Of a stretch of DNA of 64,000 nt, positions 52,231 to 60,993 are shown one piece after another. A program made the position numbers and the translations under genes. Where the stretch lies: the NCBI RefSeq assembly GCF_900635155.1, contig NZ_LR134002.1:1364001-1428000 (forward strand), given 5' to 3'. Every line of letters begins with the position of its first letter. Position 1 is the stretch's first letter. This stretch comes from Streptococcus sanguinis. GTDB lineage: Bacteria; Bacillota; Bacilli; Lactobacillales; Streptococcaceae. The notes under the pieces are model-generated. The model worked only from the letters and a program-made list of their open reading frames with translations, was not told the DNA's origin and ran no database searches.

Positions 52231-52623
52231 TCATTCTTCATCACCAAATAACAAAGTGGATTTCTGCAGATAAGGATTAGGATACTTGACTAGCAGGTCC
52301 CTTACAGCTCTTACCAAGTCTTTTTTCTCAGCCTGACCGGATTGGTAACGAAGTAAAAGATGCATAAAATCTTCCTTTTCAGCTGAGCTGGCTTTCTTCT
52401 TAAAATAACCCCAAACATGCTGAAAGGCATTGCTGACCTGACCGCGATTTTCAGGCAGGGCTATCGCCTGATCAATCAAGTCTTGAACATGTACTGCTTC
52501 CACCGAGTCACTTTTTAGATATTGGCGGATTTCCAGATAGATCTTACTGGAATGACTGAGAACCAGATATTTATTTCTAGCCCAAAGAGTCTGACATTGG
52601 GAGATTTGGTTTGAATTTTCCAT
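52231..52623 (-). CDS. DUF1722 (YbgA-like) protein
   Basis: The 130-residue protein has the DUF1722 pattern LWARNKYLVLSHSSKIYLEIRQYL near the start, NAFQHVWGYFKKKASSAEKEDF in the middle and a C-terminal YPNPYLQKS. It is helical and soluble. The family's function is not established; in many bacteria it is the C-terminal part of a larger DUF523-DUF1722 protein, here only the second domain is present. Confidence 0.8.
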   Translation of the reverse strand: MENSNQISQCQTLWARNKYLVLSHSSKIYLEIRQYLKSDSVEAVHVQDLIDQAIALPENRGQVSNAFQHVWGYFKKKASSAEKEDFMHLLLRYQSGQAEKKDLVRAVRDLLVKYPNPYLQKSTLLFGDEE

Positions 52624-52772
52624 GATTAGTTTTCCTACTGATTTTCAATTTCGAATACTTCTCGTTTCGCCTACATCTTTGCTCTTATCCTAGCAATAAG
52701 CTTGCCATAATAGAAAGCAAAGCGAAACTGCAAATCAACTATGATTTGAATAGGATTTCGAAGAGTATCAAT

Positions 52773-52800
52773 CAAAATCCCCAATCACATGACTGGGGAA
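52773..52800 (-). terminator. pheT terminator
   Basis: On the minus strand TCCCCA (52799-52794) pairs with TGGGGA (52783-52778) around a 10-nt loop, followed by TTTTG. It lies just after the pheT stop. Confidence 0.75.
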
Positions 52801-52807
52801 TAGTTCA

Positions 52808-55213
52808 TTAGCGAACTTCTGCACCGAGTTTTTCGGTAAGAGATTTTTCGATTTTTTCCATATATTTAGCCACTTCTTCGTCGGTCAGACTGGCTTCTGG
52901 ATTTTGGAAAGTCAGGCTGTAGGCCATGGATTTGAGGCCGACACCCAGCTTGTCACCAGAGAAGATATCAAAGAGCTTAATATCGGTCAAGCGCTTGACA
53001 CCAGCTGCTTGGATTGCATCAAGGACCTCTTGGTGAGTGATTTCAGCCTTGAGCAAGAGTGCCACATCCCGGCTGACAGCTGGGAATTTAGTGATTTCTG
53101 TAAACGGCTGTGCTGGCTGGAGCTGCTCTTCGATAGCCGACAAATTGAGCTCAGCCACATAAGTTTCAGGAATATCGTAAGCCTTGGCTGTCGCAGGATG
53201 GACTTGGCCGACAAAGCCGACAGGCTGGCCATTGATAGAGATTAAAGCAGTCCGACCAGGATGCAGGCTCTTAATCTGGCTGCTAGCCTCGTATTCAGCT
53301 GTCAAGCCTAACTTAGCAAAGAGTGCTTCCACCACACCCTTAGCATAGAAGAAATCAACTGCCACTGGCTTGGTCTGGAAGTCTTTTTCATTAACCAAAC
53401 CTGTCAAAGCAAAGGCAAAGCTATTGATTTCATTTGGCAGTTCTTCCTTAGGATTGCCAGTCTGCTCAAAAACTTTTCCAATTTCATAGAGGGCTAGATT
53501 CTTATTTTTACGAGCCACATTGTAAGAAATAGAATCCAAAATACCAGAAACCATGTTCTGACGGAGAACAGAACGCTCCACTGTCATCGGCCACATGAGC
53601 TCAGTCAAGTTACTAGGATTGAGAGTGAACTCAATCGCCTTTTCTGGCGTCGTCAAAGCATAGGTGATGATTTCTGTCAGCCCAACTCCTTCTGCTAAAG
53701 TCCGTACTTGACGGCGCAGTTGCTGCGTTGCAGTCAATTCACCAGCTGTCCCGTCATCTTTTGGCAGGCTAGCTGGTAATTTGTCATAGCCGTAAATGCG
53801 GGCAATTTCTTCATAGAGATCCGCTTCAATTGAAATATCCCAGCGACGGCGAGGGACACTGACAGTGAACTGTTCAGCATTTCCTGACAAGCCAAAGCCA
53901 AGTCTGCGGAAGACATCCACAATATCTGTATAAAGTAAATCTGTTCCCAAAACTCGGTTGACATCCGCGAGACTGGACACCACTTCTACATCACTAGTGT
54001 CTAAGCTACCAGCAGATACGATACCAGCCTGAACAGTTGCACCTGCCAAGTCCGCAATCATACTTGCTGCCGCATCCAAAGCTTCATTGACAGTTGCTAC
54101 ATTGATGCCTTTTTCAAAGCGGGAAGATGATTCCGAACGCAGATTAAGGCGACCGCTGGTCTTGCGGATTGATTTTCCATCAAAAACAGCCGCCTCCAGA
54201 ACAACACGAGTGGACTTACCGGAAATTTCAGTCGCTGCACCGCCCATGACACCAGCCAGAGCAACTGGCTTATCCGCCACAGTAATGACTAGGTCGCTGA
54301 CTTCCAGCTCGCGCTCTTCGCCGTCCAGTGTCACCAGTTTTTCACCAGCACGCGCTTCCAGGACGACAATCTGGTCACCCTCAAAAGTATCCAGATCAAA
54401 AGCATGCATGGGCTGACCAAAGTAGAGCAGGATGTAGTTAGTCACGTCCACTACATTGTTAATCGGACGGATTCCTTCGTTCATGAGAAGATTTTGCAGC
54501 CACTGAGGACTTGGCGCAATGGTGACATTTTCCAAGATACGAGCTGCGTAATAAGGGGCTTTCTCTGTCTCAAGGGCTACTGAAAGACTGTCAGCTGCCT
54601 GCTTTTCATTCTCCACCAGTGGGAAGTCTTTGAAACGTACAGACTTGTCATAAATCGCAGCCACCTCATGAGCCACCCCACGCATAGACAAAGCATCTGC
54701 CCGGTTTGGCGTGATGGAAAGCTCGATAATCTCATCGTCCAAGTCCAGATAAGAGAAGACTTCCTCACCCGGCACTGCTTCTTCAGGCAGGATTTGAATG
54801 CCATCCGCAAATTCCTTTGGCACGACAGAATCAGAAATACCTAGCTCACCCAGAGAGCAGATCATACCCAGTGACTCCAATCCACGGATTTTTCCTTTTT
54901 TAATCTTATAATTGTCCGCAATGCGAGCACCCGGCAGAGCCACCATGACCTTGATGCCTGCACGAATATTTGGAGCACCGCAGACAATCTGACGGTTCTC
55001 CTCTTCTCCGACATTGACTTGACAAACATGCAGGTGGGTATCAGGAACATCCTCACACGATACCACCTCACCAACGACAATTTTTGACAGGCCAGCAGCT
55101 GGTGATGTCACACCTTCTACTTCAATTCCTGTCGTTGACATTTTCTCAGCCAGCTCAGCGCTCGCCACATCAATGTCTACTAACTCTTTTAACCACTTAT
55201 AACTTACTAGCAT
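52808..55213 (-). CDS. pheT: Phenylalanyl-tRNA synthetase beta subunit
   Basis: The 801-residue beta subunit contains the N-terminal [15 protein letters not shown], an EMAP-type tRNA-binding domain (about 40-150), the B3/B4 editing domain, B5 and the C-terminal ferredoxin-like anticodon-binding domain ([21 protein letters not shown]). It is separated from pheS by a GNAT gene and a 246-base gap, yet the Phe T-box upstream of pheS presumably controls all three. The ribosome site before the ATG is weak. Confidence 0.95.
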   Translation of the reverse strand: MLVSYKWLKELVDIDVASAELAEKMSTTGIEVEGVTSPAAGLSKIVVGEVVSCEDVPDTHLHVCQVNVGEEENRQIVCGAPNIRAGIKVMVALPGARIADNYKIKKGKIRGLESLGMICSLGELGISDSVVPKEFADGIQILPEEAVPGEEVFSYLDLDDEIIELSITPNRADALSMRGVAHEVAAIYDKSVRFKDFPLVENEKQAADSLSVALETEKAPYYAARILENVTIAPSPQWLQNLLMNEGIRPINNVVDVTNYILLYFGQPMHAFDLDTFEGDQIVVLEARAGEKLVTLDGEERELEVSDLVITVADKPVALAGVMGGAATEISGKSTRVVLEAAVFDGKSIRKTSGRLNLRSESSSRFEKGINVATVNEALDAAASMIADLAGATVQAGIVSAGSLDTSDVEVVSSLADVNRVLGTDLLYTDIVDVFRRLGFGLSGNAEQFTVSVPRRRWDISIEADLYEEIARIYGYDKLPASLPKDDGTAGELTATQQLRRQVRTLAEGVGLTEIITYALTTPEKAIEFTLNPSNLTELMWPMTVERSVLRQNMVSGILDSISYNVARKNKNLALYEIGKVFEQTGNPKEELPNEINSFAFALTGLVNEKDFQTKPVAVDFFYAKGVVEALFAKLGLTAEYEASSQIKSLHPGRTALISINGQPVGFVGQVHPATAKAYDIPETYVAELNLSAIEEQLQPAQPFTEITKFPAVSRDVALLLKAEITHQEVLDAIQAAGVKRLTDIKLFDIFSGDKLGVGLKSMAYSLTFQNPEASLTDEEVAKYMEKIEKSLTEKLGAEVR

Positions 55214-55372
55214 ATTTAAGATACCAAGGGCGTCAAAAACGACTGAAAAACAGGAGATTAACTAAGCATTCGACGAATGATCGCAAATCTATCTTTTTTC
55301 GAGTTTTTAGCCCGGGTTCAATTCCTTTCTCTATTCTATCGCTGAGGGACTAGACCGACCAAATTTTAGGGA

Positions 55373-55407
55373 TTTGTCTGAAATCCTGATTTCAGAAACA
55401 AATCATC
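55373..55407. other. Inverted repeat in the gap before pheT
   Basis: GATTTGTCTGAAATC and GATTTCAGAAACAAATC form an imperfect hairpin with a core CTGAAATC-ct-GATTTCAG. No T run follows on either strand, so I do not call a terminator. The rest of the 246-base gap (55214-55459) holds nothing recognised. Confidence 0.4.
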
Positions 55408-55459
55408 TAAATTTAAAGCTTTTAGGTCGTATTCATTTCCTCTCTTTAAAGTTTCTTGT

Positions 55460-55969
55460 TTATTTCAATTTCTTGCGCAGCAGCCAGTCGGTGTCTACTG
55501 TCTCACCAGTGATATAGTCGTGCTGGCTGAATTTTTCAAAGCCGTATTTGAAGTAAAAATCTTGAGCTCTAAAATTCTTCTCCCAGACGCCCAGCCAGAC
55601 CCAGTCAAAACCTCGTTTTTTGGCTTCTTCCAAGGCAAATTCAAACATTTCCTTGCCTAATCCCTGACCATGATAGGCTTTCAAAACGTAAATTCGCTGA
55701 ACCTCAAAGGCCTGTGGCAGTTCTTGCTCTGTTTGAGCCTGTCCCCAGTTTACCTTGAGAAAACCAGCAATTTCACCGCCTTTGACAACAAAATAAGTCT
55801 CTGACTCAGGGTCTGCCAGTTCCTTTTCGATAGTTGCAAGCGACAGCTCATTGTCAAAATAATGAGCCATATCAGCTTCCTTGATAAATGGACCAAAGGT
55901 TTCTTGATAGGTCGCGACTTCCAACTCTCGCAGGAGGTTCGCTTCTTCTTTTTTGACTCTGACTAGCAT
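55460..55969 (-). CDS. GNAT-family N-acetyltransferase between pheS and pheT
   Basis: The 169-residue protein has the acetyl-CoA loop VQRIYVLKAYHGQGLGKEMFEFALEEAKKRG and the C-terminal LGVWEKNFRAQDFYFKYGFEKFSQHDY typical of GNAT enzymes (spermidine/PaiA-like in flavour). Target unknown. It begins 45 bases after pheS in the same direction and should be read from the Phe T-box transcript. Confidence 0.88.
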   Translation of the reverse strand: MLVRVKKEEANLLRELEVATYQETFGPFIKEADMAHYFDNELSLATIEKELADPESETYFVVKGGEIAGFLKVNWGQAQTEQELPQAFEVQRIYVLKAYHGQGLGKEMFEFALEEAKKRGFDWVWLGVWEKNFRAQDFYFKYGFEKFSQHDYITGETVDTDWLLRKKLK

Positions 55970-56014
55970 ACTGCACTCCTTTCTCAGAAAAGCTGCATCT
56001 ATGAATATAGGTTT

Positions 56015-57064
56015 CTACTTAAACTGCTGAGAAAAACGAATATCTCCTTGGTAGAATCCACGAATGTCGTTGATACCGTAGCGGAGCATAGCTACCCGCT
56101 CTTGGCCAAGACCAAAGGCAAATCCAGAGTATTTCTCTGCATCAATGCCGCTCATTTCCAACACGCGCGGATGCACCATACCAGCTCCCATAATCTCAAT
56201 CCAGCCGGTCTTCTTGCAGACATTACAGCCGGCACCACCACACTTAAAGCAGGAAACATCCACTTCAACAGACGGCTCTGTGAACGGGAAGTAAGACGGA
56301 CGCAGACGGATACTGCGATCTTTGCCGAACATCTTCTGGACAATCAGCTGCAGCGTTCCTTGCAGGTTTGCCATGGAAATATTTTCTCCAACCACCAAAC
56401 CTTCAATCTGATGGAATTGGTGTGAGTGAGTCGCATCATCAGTATCCCGACGGAAGACACGCCCCGGTGAGATCATCTTAAGTGGCCCTTTAGAAAAGTC
56501 ATGAGCATCCATAGCTCGGGCCTGTACTGGACTGGTGTGGGTTCTGAGCAGGATCTCCTCTGTAATATAGAAAGTGTCCTGCATATCCCGTGCTGGGTGG
56601 TCCTTAGGCAGATTCATCCGCTCAAAGTTGTAATAGTCCTTTTCCACTTCAAAGCCGTCCACGACCTGATAGCCCATCCCGATGAAGATATCTTCAATTT
56701 CTTCACTAGTTTGGCTAAGAATATGACGGTTCCCAACCGGAATTTGACGGCCTGGCAGGGTCACATCCAAGGATTCCTCAGCCAGTTTCAGAGCTACTAA
56801 TTGCTCTTCCATCTCTTGAGCAGTCTTTTCAAAGGCTGCTGTCAGAATATCACGCGCTTCATTGACATGCTTCCCGATAATCGGCCGCATTTCAGCTGAA
56901 ATATCCTTCATCCCTTTCAGGACTTCAGTCAGCGAACCCTTCTTACCCAAGACTGCTACACGCAAGTCCTGCAGTTCCTTTTGATTCTCAGCCTTGAGCT
57001 GCTTGAGAGAAGCTAGAGTCTCTTCACGTAGGCTTTTCAGTTGTTCTTCAATCGTTTTCGTCAT
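56015..57064 (-). CDS. pheS: Phenylalanyl-tRNA synthetase alpha subunit
   Basis: The 349-residue class II synthetase has an N-terminal coiled coil ([21 protein letters not shown]), motif 1 and 2 regions ([31 protein letters not shown]), the [23 protein letters not shown] stretch and motif 3 [14 protein letters not shown]. The ATG follows GGAGGGAAA. It is the first gene behind the T-box. Confidence 0.96.
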   Translation of the reverse strand: MTKTIEEQLKSLREETLASLKQLKAENQKELQDLRVAVLGKKGSLTEVLKGMKDISAEMRPIIGKHVNEARDILTAAFEKTAQEMEEQLVALKLAEESLDVTLPGRQIPVGNRHILSQTSEEIEDIFIGMGYQVVDGFEVEKDYYNFERMNLPKDHPARDMQDTFYITEEILLRTHTSPVQARAMDAHDFSKGPLKMISPGRVFRRDTDDATHSHQFHQIEGLVVGENISMANLQGTLQLIVQKMFGKDRSIRLRPSYFPFTEPSVEVDVSCFKCGGAGCNVCKKTGWIEIMGAGMVHPRVLEMSGIDAEKYSGFAFGLGQERVAMLRYGINDIRGFYQGDIRFSQQFK

Positions 57065-57067
57065 TTT

Positions 57068-57275
57068 CCCTCCAAAATAAAAAGCGCGCCAATCTCCATA
57101 AGCGGAGCGTTGACACGCGGTACCATCCGTTTTTTATCTGGCAAGCCAGACCTTACTTATCAATCCTAGAGCAAGTGAATTCGCCTAGCTTTCATCTAGA
57201 GAGCTTTCAGTCGCTGGCTCCCCTCCCTGTTAAACTTCCCCTAGGTTACTGGTCTTGCGGATTGCTATTTAGTTA
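57068..57275 (-). ncRNA. T-box leader, Phe type
   Basis: On the minus strand the leader contains the T-box core GGATGGTACCGCG (in 57126-57114) and an AGGGAGG-type stem I loop. A candidate Phe specifier TTC lies in GGCGAATTCACTTG (about 57185-57172). A terminator hairpin follows (CTCC/GGAG extended by TCAA/TTGG and CGCG arms), with TTTTTATTTT just before pheS. Uncharged tRNA-Phe should stabilise the antiterminator and turn on pheS-GNAT-pheT. Confidence 0.9.
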
Positions 57276-57281
57276 TATTTC

Positions 57282-57310
57282 ATTCTAACAGATTTCTAAA
57301 CATTTCGCAA
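57282..57310 (-). promoter_or_regulatory. Promoter of the pheS T-box transcript
   Basis: On the minus strand TTGCGA (57310-57305) and TAGAAT (57287-57282) are 17 bases apart, placing the start near 57275, consistent with the T-box 5' end. Confidence 0.7.
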
Positions 57311-57346
57311 GCTAATCCAGCTGATTTCCACGCTCGAATGGAAGCC

Positions 57347-58081
57347 CTAGCCTTTCATCCTCTTTTTGAAAATCCAGACAGAAGGGATAAAGAATAGGAA
57401 AGCATAGAGAAGAACCCAAAAAAGATGAGGCAAAAGTGAATTCAAATCTTGAGCCAATGCCAACTGAACAACCTTTGCTGCATGGGCAAATGGCAAGGCA
57501 TTGCAAAATGCTTCAAAACCACCTCCTATCATCTCAATCGGAAGCACTGCTCCACTGAGAAAAACCGTAGCATTGACAAGAATAGTTCCAAAACCACTGA
57601 CTGCATTACTGCTAGAGAAAGCTGACCCTAAAAGCAAGCCCAAAGAAATAAAGAGCAGAGCTACTGGGATCAAAACCAAGAGGACGTAAAAAGTTCCCAG
57701 ATTTAAGGATAAGCCAAAAATCATTGCAGTCGCAAAACTGGCTATGCCCTGTAAAAGAGCCAGAGGCAGAACTGGAATCGAATACCCTAAGATATAATCC
57801 ACGCTTCTAAGCGGTGTAGATAGGAGACGCATGAGAAAAGAGTTATTGCGGTCCGTGGCCATTAAACTGCCGACAAAAATAGTCAGCCAGGAAGCACCAA
57901 ATACCATCATACTAGGAGCAAAATTTTCAATGGAAAAGATAGCTGGCATCCCTTTGAGGCTCTGTTTCATAAGGGACAGGGCGATAATCAGAAAGACAGG
58001 AAAACCAATTCCCATCAAACTGCTGACATAATCACGCATGATTTCTTTGAAATTGCGCTTTGCAAAAATGAAGGCTCTCAT
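57347..58081 (-). CDS. ABC-2 type permease
   Basis: The 244-residue protein has six membrane segments, the ABC-2 pattern MATDRNNSFLMRLLSTPLRSVDYILGY and a late NATVFLSGAVLPIEMIGGGFEAFCNALPFAHAAKVV. Its start overlaps the ATPase stop by 4 bases. Probable drug, lipid or polysaccharide exporter; substrate unknown. Confidence 0.87.
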   Translation of the reverse strand: MRAFIFAKRNFKEIMRDYVSSLMGIGFPVFLIIALSLMKQSLKGMPAIFSIENFAPSMMVFGASWLTIFVGSLMATDRNNSFLMRLLSTPLRSVDYILGYSIPVLPLALLQGIASFATAMIFGLSLNLGTFYVLLVLIPVALLFISLGLLLGSAFSSSNAVSGFGTILVNATVFLSGAVLPIEMIGGGFEAFCNALPFAHAAKVVQLALAQDLNSLLPHLFWVLLYAFLFFIPSVWIFKKRMKG

Positions 58082-58809
58082 GCTAATTCCCCTCCTTCCG
58101 TATAGGACAAAAAGGCCTCTTCAAAATCCTTCTTGCCGGAAGCTTGGATAATTTCCTCTGCTGTTCCCAAGATCTGCACCACTCCCTTATCCATAATGCA
58201 AAGTCGGTCGGCCAAAGCCTCGGCTTCTTCTAGATAATGGGTAGTCAGAATAACTGTGACTTTTCCCTTTAGTTGCTCAATATTCTTCCAAAGTTCTCTT
58301 CTAGCTCGCACATCCAGACCCAAGGTCGGCTCATCTAGGAAAAGAATCTTGGGCTGACTGATTAAGGCCATGGCAATACTGAGCTTACGCTGCCAGCCAC
58401 CTGACAAGGACTTGGCTCGATCATCCTGCCTATCCGTCAGGTCAAATGTCTCCATCAGATGCTCTGTCTTTTGCGCCGCTTCTTCCTTAGAAAATCCATA
58501 TAGACGAGCAATCATCTCCAGATTTTCCTTGACTGTCAGCTTGGGAGCAACAGCTGTTTCCTGAGGTGAAACATTAATCATTTCCTTGACAGCATCTTCC
58601 TCCTTGCGGATACTATGGCCTAGCATCAGGGCATCTCCTATCGTCGGCTCAACTAGACAGGACAGCATCTTAATCGTTGTTGTCTTCCCCGCACCATTAG
58701 AGCCCAGCATGGCAAAGAATTCACCTTCTTCAATTTTTAGATTCAAACCATCAACAACCGTTTTTGAGCCGTATTGCTTGGTCAAATCCTGCATCTCAAC
58801 TGCATACAT
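58078..58809 (-). CDS. ABC transporter ATP-binding protein (ABC-2 exporter)
   Basis: The 243-residue DrrA-like ATPase has Walker A GSNGAGKTTTIKMLSCLVEPT, signature SLSGGWQRKLSIAMAL, Walker B ILFLDEPTLGLDV and H-loop LTTHYLEEAEALADR. The ATG at 58809 (MYAVEMQDL) is eight bases from AAAGGAG. Paired with the ABC-2 permease. The AbrB-like regulator gene lies about 240 bases upstream on the same strand. Confidence 0.9.
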   Translation of the reverse strand: MYAVEMQDLTKQYGSKTVVDGLNLKIEEGEFFAMLGSNGAGKTTTIKMLSCLVEPTIGDALMLGHSIRKEEDAVKEMINVSPQETAVAPKLTVKENLEMIARLYGFSKEEAAQKTEHLMETFDLTDRQDDRAKSLSGGWQRKLSIAMALISQPKILFLDEPTLGLDVRARRELWKNIEQLKGKVTVILTTHYLEEAEALADRLCIMDKGVVQILGTAEEIIQASGKKDFEEAFLSYTEGGELA

Positions 58810-59047
58810 AAGGACATCTCCTTTCATCAGATATGAGGAACTAAAAAACGAAATGTTATTTAAAGATATGACTTTGACATCTAAAGCTAGTCACAACTTA
58901 CTCATTTAAATAAAAACTAAGCTATTTTAATTCAATCTCGAAAGAGTTTGGTATAAGTTGTATAACTTCTTATACTTATTATACACCCATTCATTAGTAG
59001 TAGCAAATAAAAGCAAAAGAAAAAATCTGCTTGAGCAGATTCCGATT

Positions 59048-59278
59048 TTATAAATCACTTTTTGAACTTTTGTCTCCATTGAAGGTCTGATTAAATAGAT
59101 CTTCATAGAGCTCGTAACGCTGGATGGCAATGCCTTGCTGGGCATCTGCAAAGAGGACCAGAGCATCCCCAGGTTGAATTTCAAACATATCTCTCACTTC
59201 TTTGGGAATGACAATCTGCCCCTTGGGGCCAACCTTGACCGATCCCATATAGCGGTTTTTTTGAATATCTTCTTCCAT
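59048..59278 (-). CDS. AbrB/SpoVT-type DNA-binding regulator
   Basis: The short protein (76 residues from MEEDIQKNRYMG) has the swapped-hairpin AbrB motif GSVKVGPKGQIVIPKEVRDMFEIQPGDALVLFAD. Such proteins are transition-state regulators or antitoxins; no toxin gene adjoins, so regulation of the downstream ABC-2 exporter is more likely. The start is uncertain: an in-frame ATG at 59347 exists but the extra residues look non-conserved. The 58828-59047 gap holds AT-rich sequence with no other call. Confidence 0.75.
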   Translation of the reverse strand: MEEDIQKNRYMGSVKVGPKGQIVIPKEVRDMFEIQPGDALVLFADAQQGIAIQRYELYEDLFNQTFNGDKSSKSDL

Positions 59279-59420
59279 TCTTTCTTGACTAACTCCCTTT
59301 CCGCTTCTATCTCTTCGTAAAATCCACTGGAGCAAACTGCACTTCATTTGCTCTTCCCATTCACTTGAGCCAATTCTATTATACAACTGCGAGAAAGGTT
59401 TTACAAGAAGAGACTATCGA

Positions 59421-59450
59421 GAAAAAGAAGCCTGTCAAGCAACAGACTTC
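59421..59450 (-). terminator. Terminator directly after trpX
   Basis: On the minus strand GAAGTCTGT (59450-59442) pairs with ACAGGCTTC (59435-59427), one G-U, followed by TTTTTC. It indicates that trpX is transcribed alone. Confidence 0.8.
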
Positions 59451-59457
59451 CTTCTTT

Positions 59458-60465
59458 CTATTTAATAACCTGACCTGCTTCTTTCAGAACATCTTCTGGT
59501 ACAGTAATGCCAAGTTCTTTGGCATTTTTGGTATTGATAACAGATTTACCTGTATCAAAAATATCTACTGCAGTGTCAGCAGGTTTGGCACCTTTAAGGA
59601 CTTTAGCTGCCATTTTACCAGTCGCAACACCTAGGTCATACTGGTCTACAACGACAGAGGCAAGACCTCCTTCTTCTACCATGGCCGTCGCACTTGGATA
59701 AATCGGTTTCTTAGCTTCTTTATTGCTGGACACAACAGTCGCAAAAGCTGATGCAATGGTATTGTCAATTGGAATCCAGATAGCATCAACCTTGCCAGTC
59801 ATGACATTCATGGTTGAAGCAATTTCATTGGTCGAAGGAACAGAGTATTCCTCTACCTTGTAGCCTGCCTCTTCAGCCAATTTTTTGAACTCTTCCACCT
59901 GAGCTTTGGAGTTGTCTTCGCTGCTAGAGTAGAGCGCACCGATAGTCTTAACATCTGGAGTCAATTTTTTAATCAGCTCTAGCTGTTGCTTAGCTGGATT
60001 GCGGTCAGAGACACCAGTGATATTGCCACCTGGCTTGTCAAGATTTTTCACTAGGTTTGCTCCGACCGGATCTGTGATAGCTCCCATGACAATAGGCTTG
60101 TCCTTAGTAGCTGCAGCCAGTCCTTGGGCAGACGGAGTTGCAATCCCAATCAGCACATCATTGTCATTGGAAACCAGCTGTTTGCTCATAGTAGAGACCT
60201 TACTCTGATCGCCCTCAGCATTCATAAAGTCAATCTTAATCTTGTCGCCTTTATAGCCTTCCTCAGCCAGACCATCCTGGATCCCTTTGTAAATCAAATC
60301 CAGCGAAGGGTGGCTGACATACTGCAGCACGCCGACCTTGACTGTCTGACTGTCACTACTAGTCTTAGTGGTGTTGCCTTTACTGTTCAAGCTGGAATAG
60401 ACAATCCCACCGATTGCCAAAACGGCCAGAAGGCCTAAGATAGTGATTAATCGTTTGTTTTTCAT
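59458..60465 (-). CDS. trpX: TrpX-type ABC transporter substrate-binding protein
   Basis: The 335-residue exported protein of the DUF534/TrpX family has one N-terminal hydrophobic helix without a lipobox (MKNKRLITILGLLAVLAIGGIVYSS). It then reads VGVLQYVSHPSLDLIYKGIQDGL, IGIATPSAQGLAAATKDKPIVMGAITDPVGANLV and IPIDNTIASAF. Relatives are the binding proteins of tryptophan-regulated importers and lie upstream of a permease and an ATPase (trpYZ). Here a terminator follows and no such partners are in the window. A Trp T-box precedes it. Confidence 0.87.
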   Translation of the reverse strand: MKNKRLITILGLLAVLAIGGIVYSSLNSKGNTTKTSSDSQTVKVGVLQYVSHPSLDLIYKGIQDGLAEEGYKGDKIKIDFMNAEGDQSKVSTMSKQLVSNDNDVLIGIATPSAQGLAAATKDKPIVMGAITDPVGANLVKNLDKPGGNITGVSDRNPAKQQLELIKKLTPDVKTIGALYSSSEDNSKAQVEEFKKLAEEAGYKVEEYSVPSTNEIASTMNVMTGKVDAIWIPIDNTIASAFATVVSSNKEAKKPIYPSATAMVEEGGLASVVVDQYDLGVATGKMAAKVLKGAKPADTAVDIFDTGKSVINTKNAKELGITVPEDVLKEAGQVIK

Positions 60466-60562
60466 GTTCTTTCTCCATTTCTATGTTTTATATTTTTTGT
60501 TCAATCCCTAGGGACGCCATCGTTTAAACATAGGTAATTCTCCTTTTTTTATAATAAGCAAC

Positions 60563-60808
60563 AAAAAATCCTCACACAGGTATTCTGTGTGAGGGCGAAA
60601 ATCGCGGTGCCACCTCAATTATGGAAAATAGCTAATATTCCCCATATCTCTGTCTTGTCATCAAACAAGCTGCACTGTAAGGTGTGCATACCGAATTCTT
60701 ATTGTTTCAAATTCATTTTATCAATTAGCCCAATTTCGTAAAGATTTGCTGCTCATTTCCACCAACCACGAGCTCGCTAAAAACAAATGCATCTACTACT
60801 TTTCTAAT
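60563..60808 (-). ncRNA. T-box leader, probably Trp type
   Basis: On the minus strand the T-box core AGGTGGCACCGCG (60615-60603) is followed by the terminator CCTCACACAG-AATAC-CTGTGTGAGG (60594-60570) and TTTTTT. Stem I closes with TTAGC/GCTAA, and a TGG tryptophan codon lies in AATTGGGCTAA near its base at the expected specifier position. The most likely effector is uncharged tRNA-Trp. The remainder of the 528-base gap between trpX and rqcH contains both promoters and no gene. Confidence 0.85.
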
Positions 60809-60815
60809 TTCCTAT

Positions 60816-60844
60816 ATTTTAAGTTTTTCCTGAAAAGATGTCAA
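60816..60844 (-). promoter_or_regulatory. Promoter of the trpX T-box transcript
   Basis: On the minus strand TTGACA (60844-60839) and TAAAAT (60821-60816) are separated by 17 bases, a near-consensus promoter. Confidence 0.8.
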
Positions 60845-60955
60845 GACCTTTTTGAAAATTTTTATAAAATGTTCGGATTTAATTTATAGAGGCAGTTATA
60901 GGCAAAAATTAAATTGCTTTTTGGCGAGACTTTAGAAGCTTTTAGCTTGGTTTTT

Positions 60956-60964
60956 TGTTATAAT
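60956..60964 (+). promoter_or_regulatory. Extended -10 promoter of rqcH
   Basis: TGTTATAAT lies 29 bases before the rqcH start codon; no good -35 is visible. Confidence 0.6.
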
Positions 60965-60993
60965 TTTCTGTAGCAACTTTCAAGGAGAAAAAC

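Noticed and set aside
55305..55345. tRNA-like T-arm (GGGTTCAATTCC) in the gap before pheT
   Set aside because: The flanking bases do not form the 5-bp T stem, and no acceptor, D or anticodon arms are found around it.
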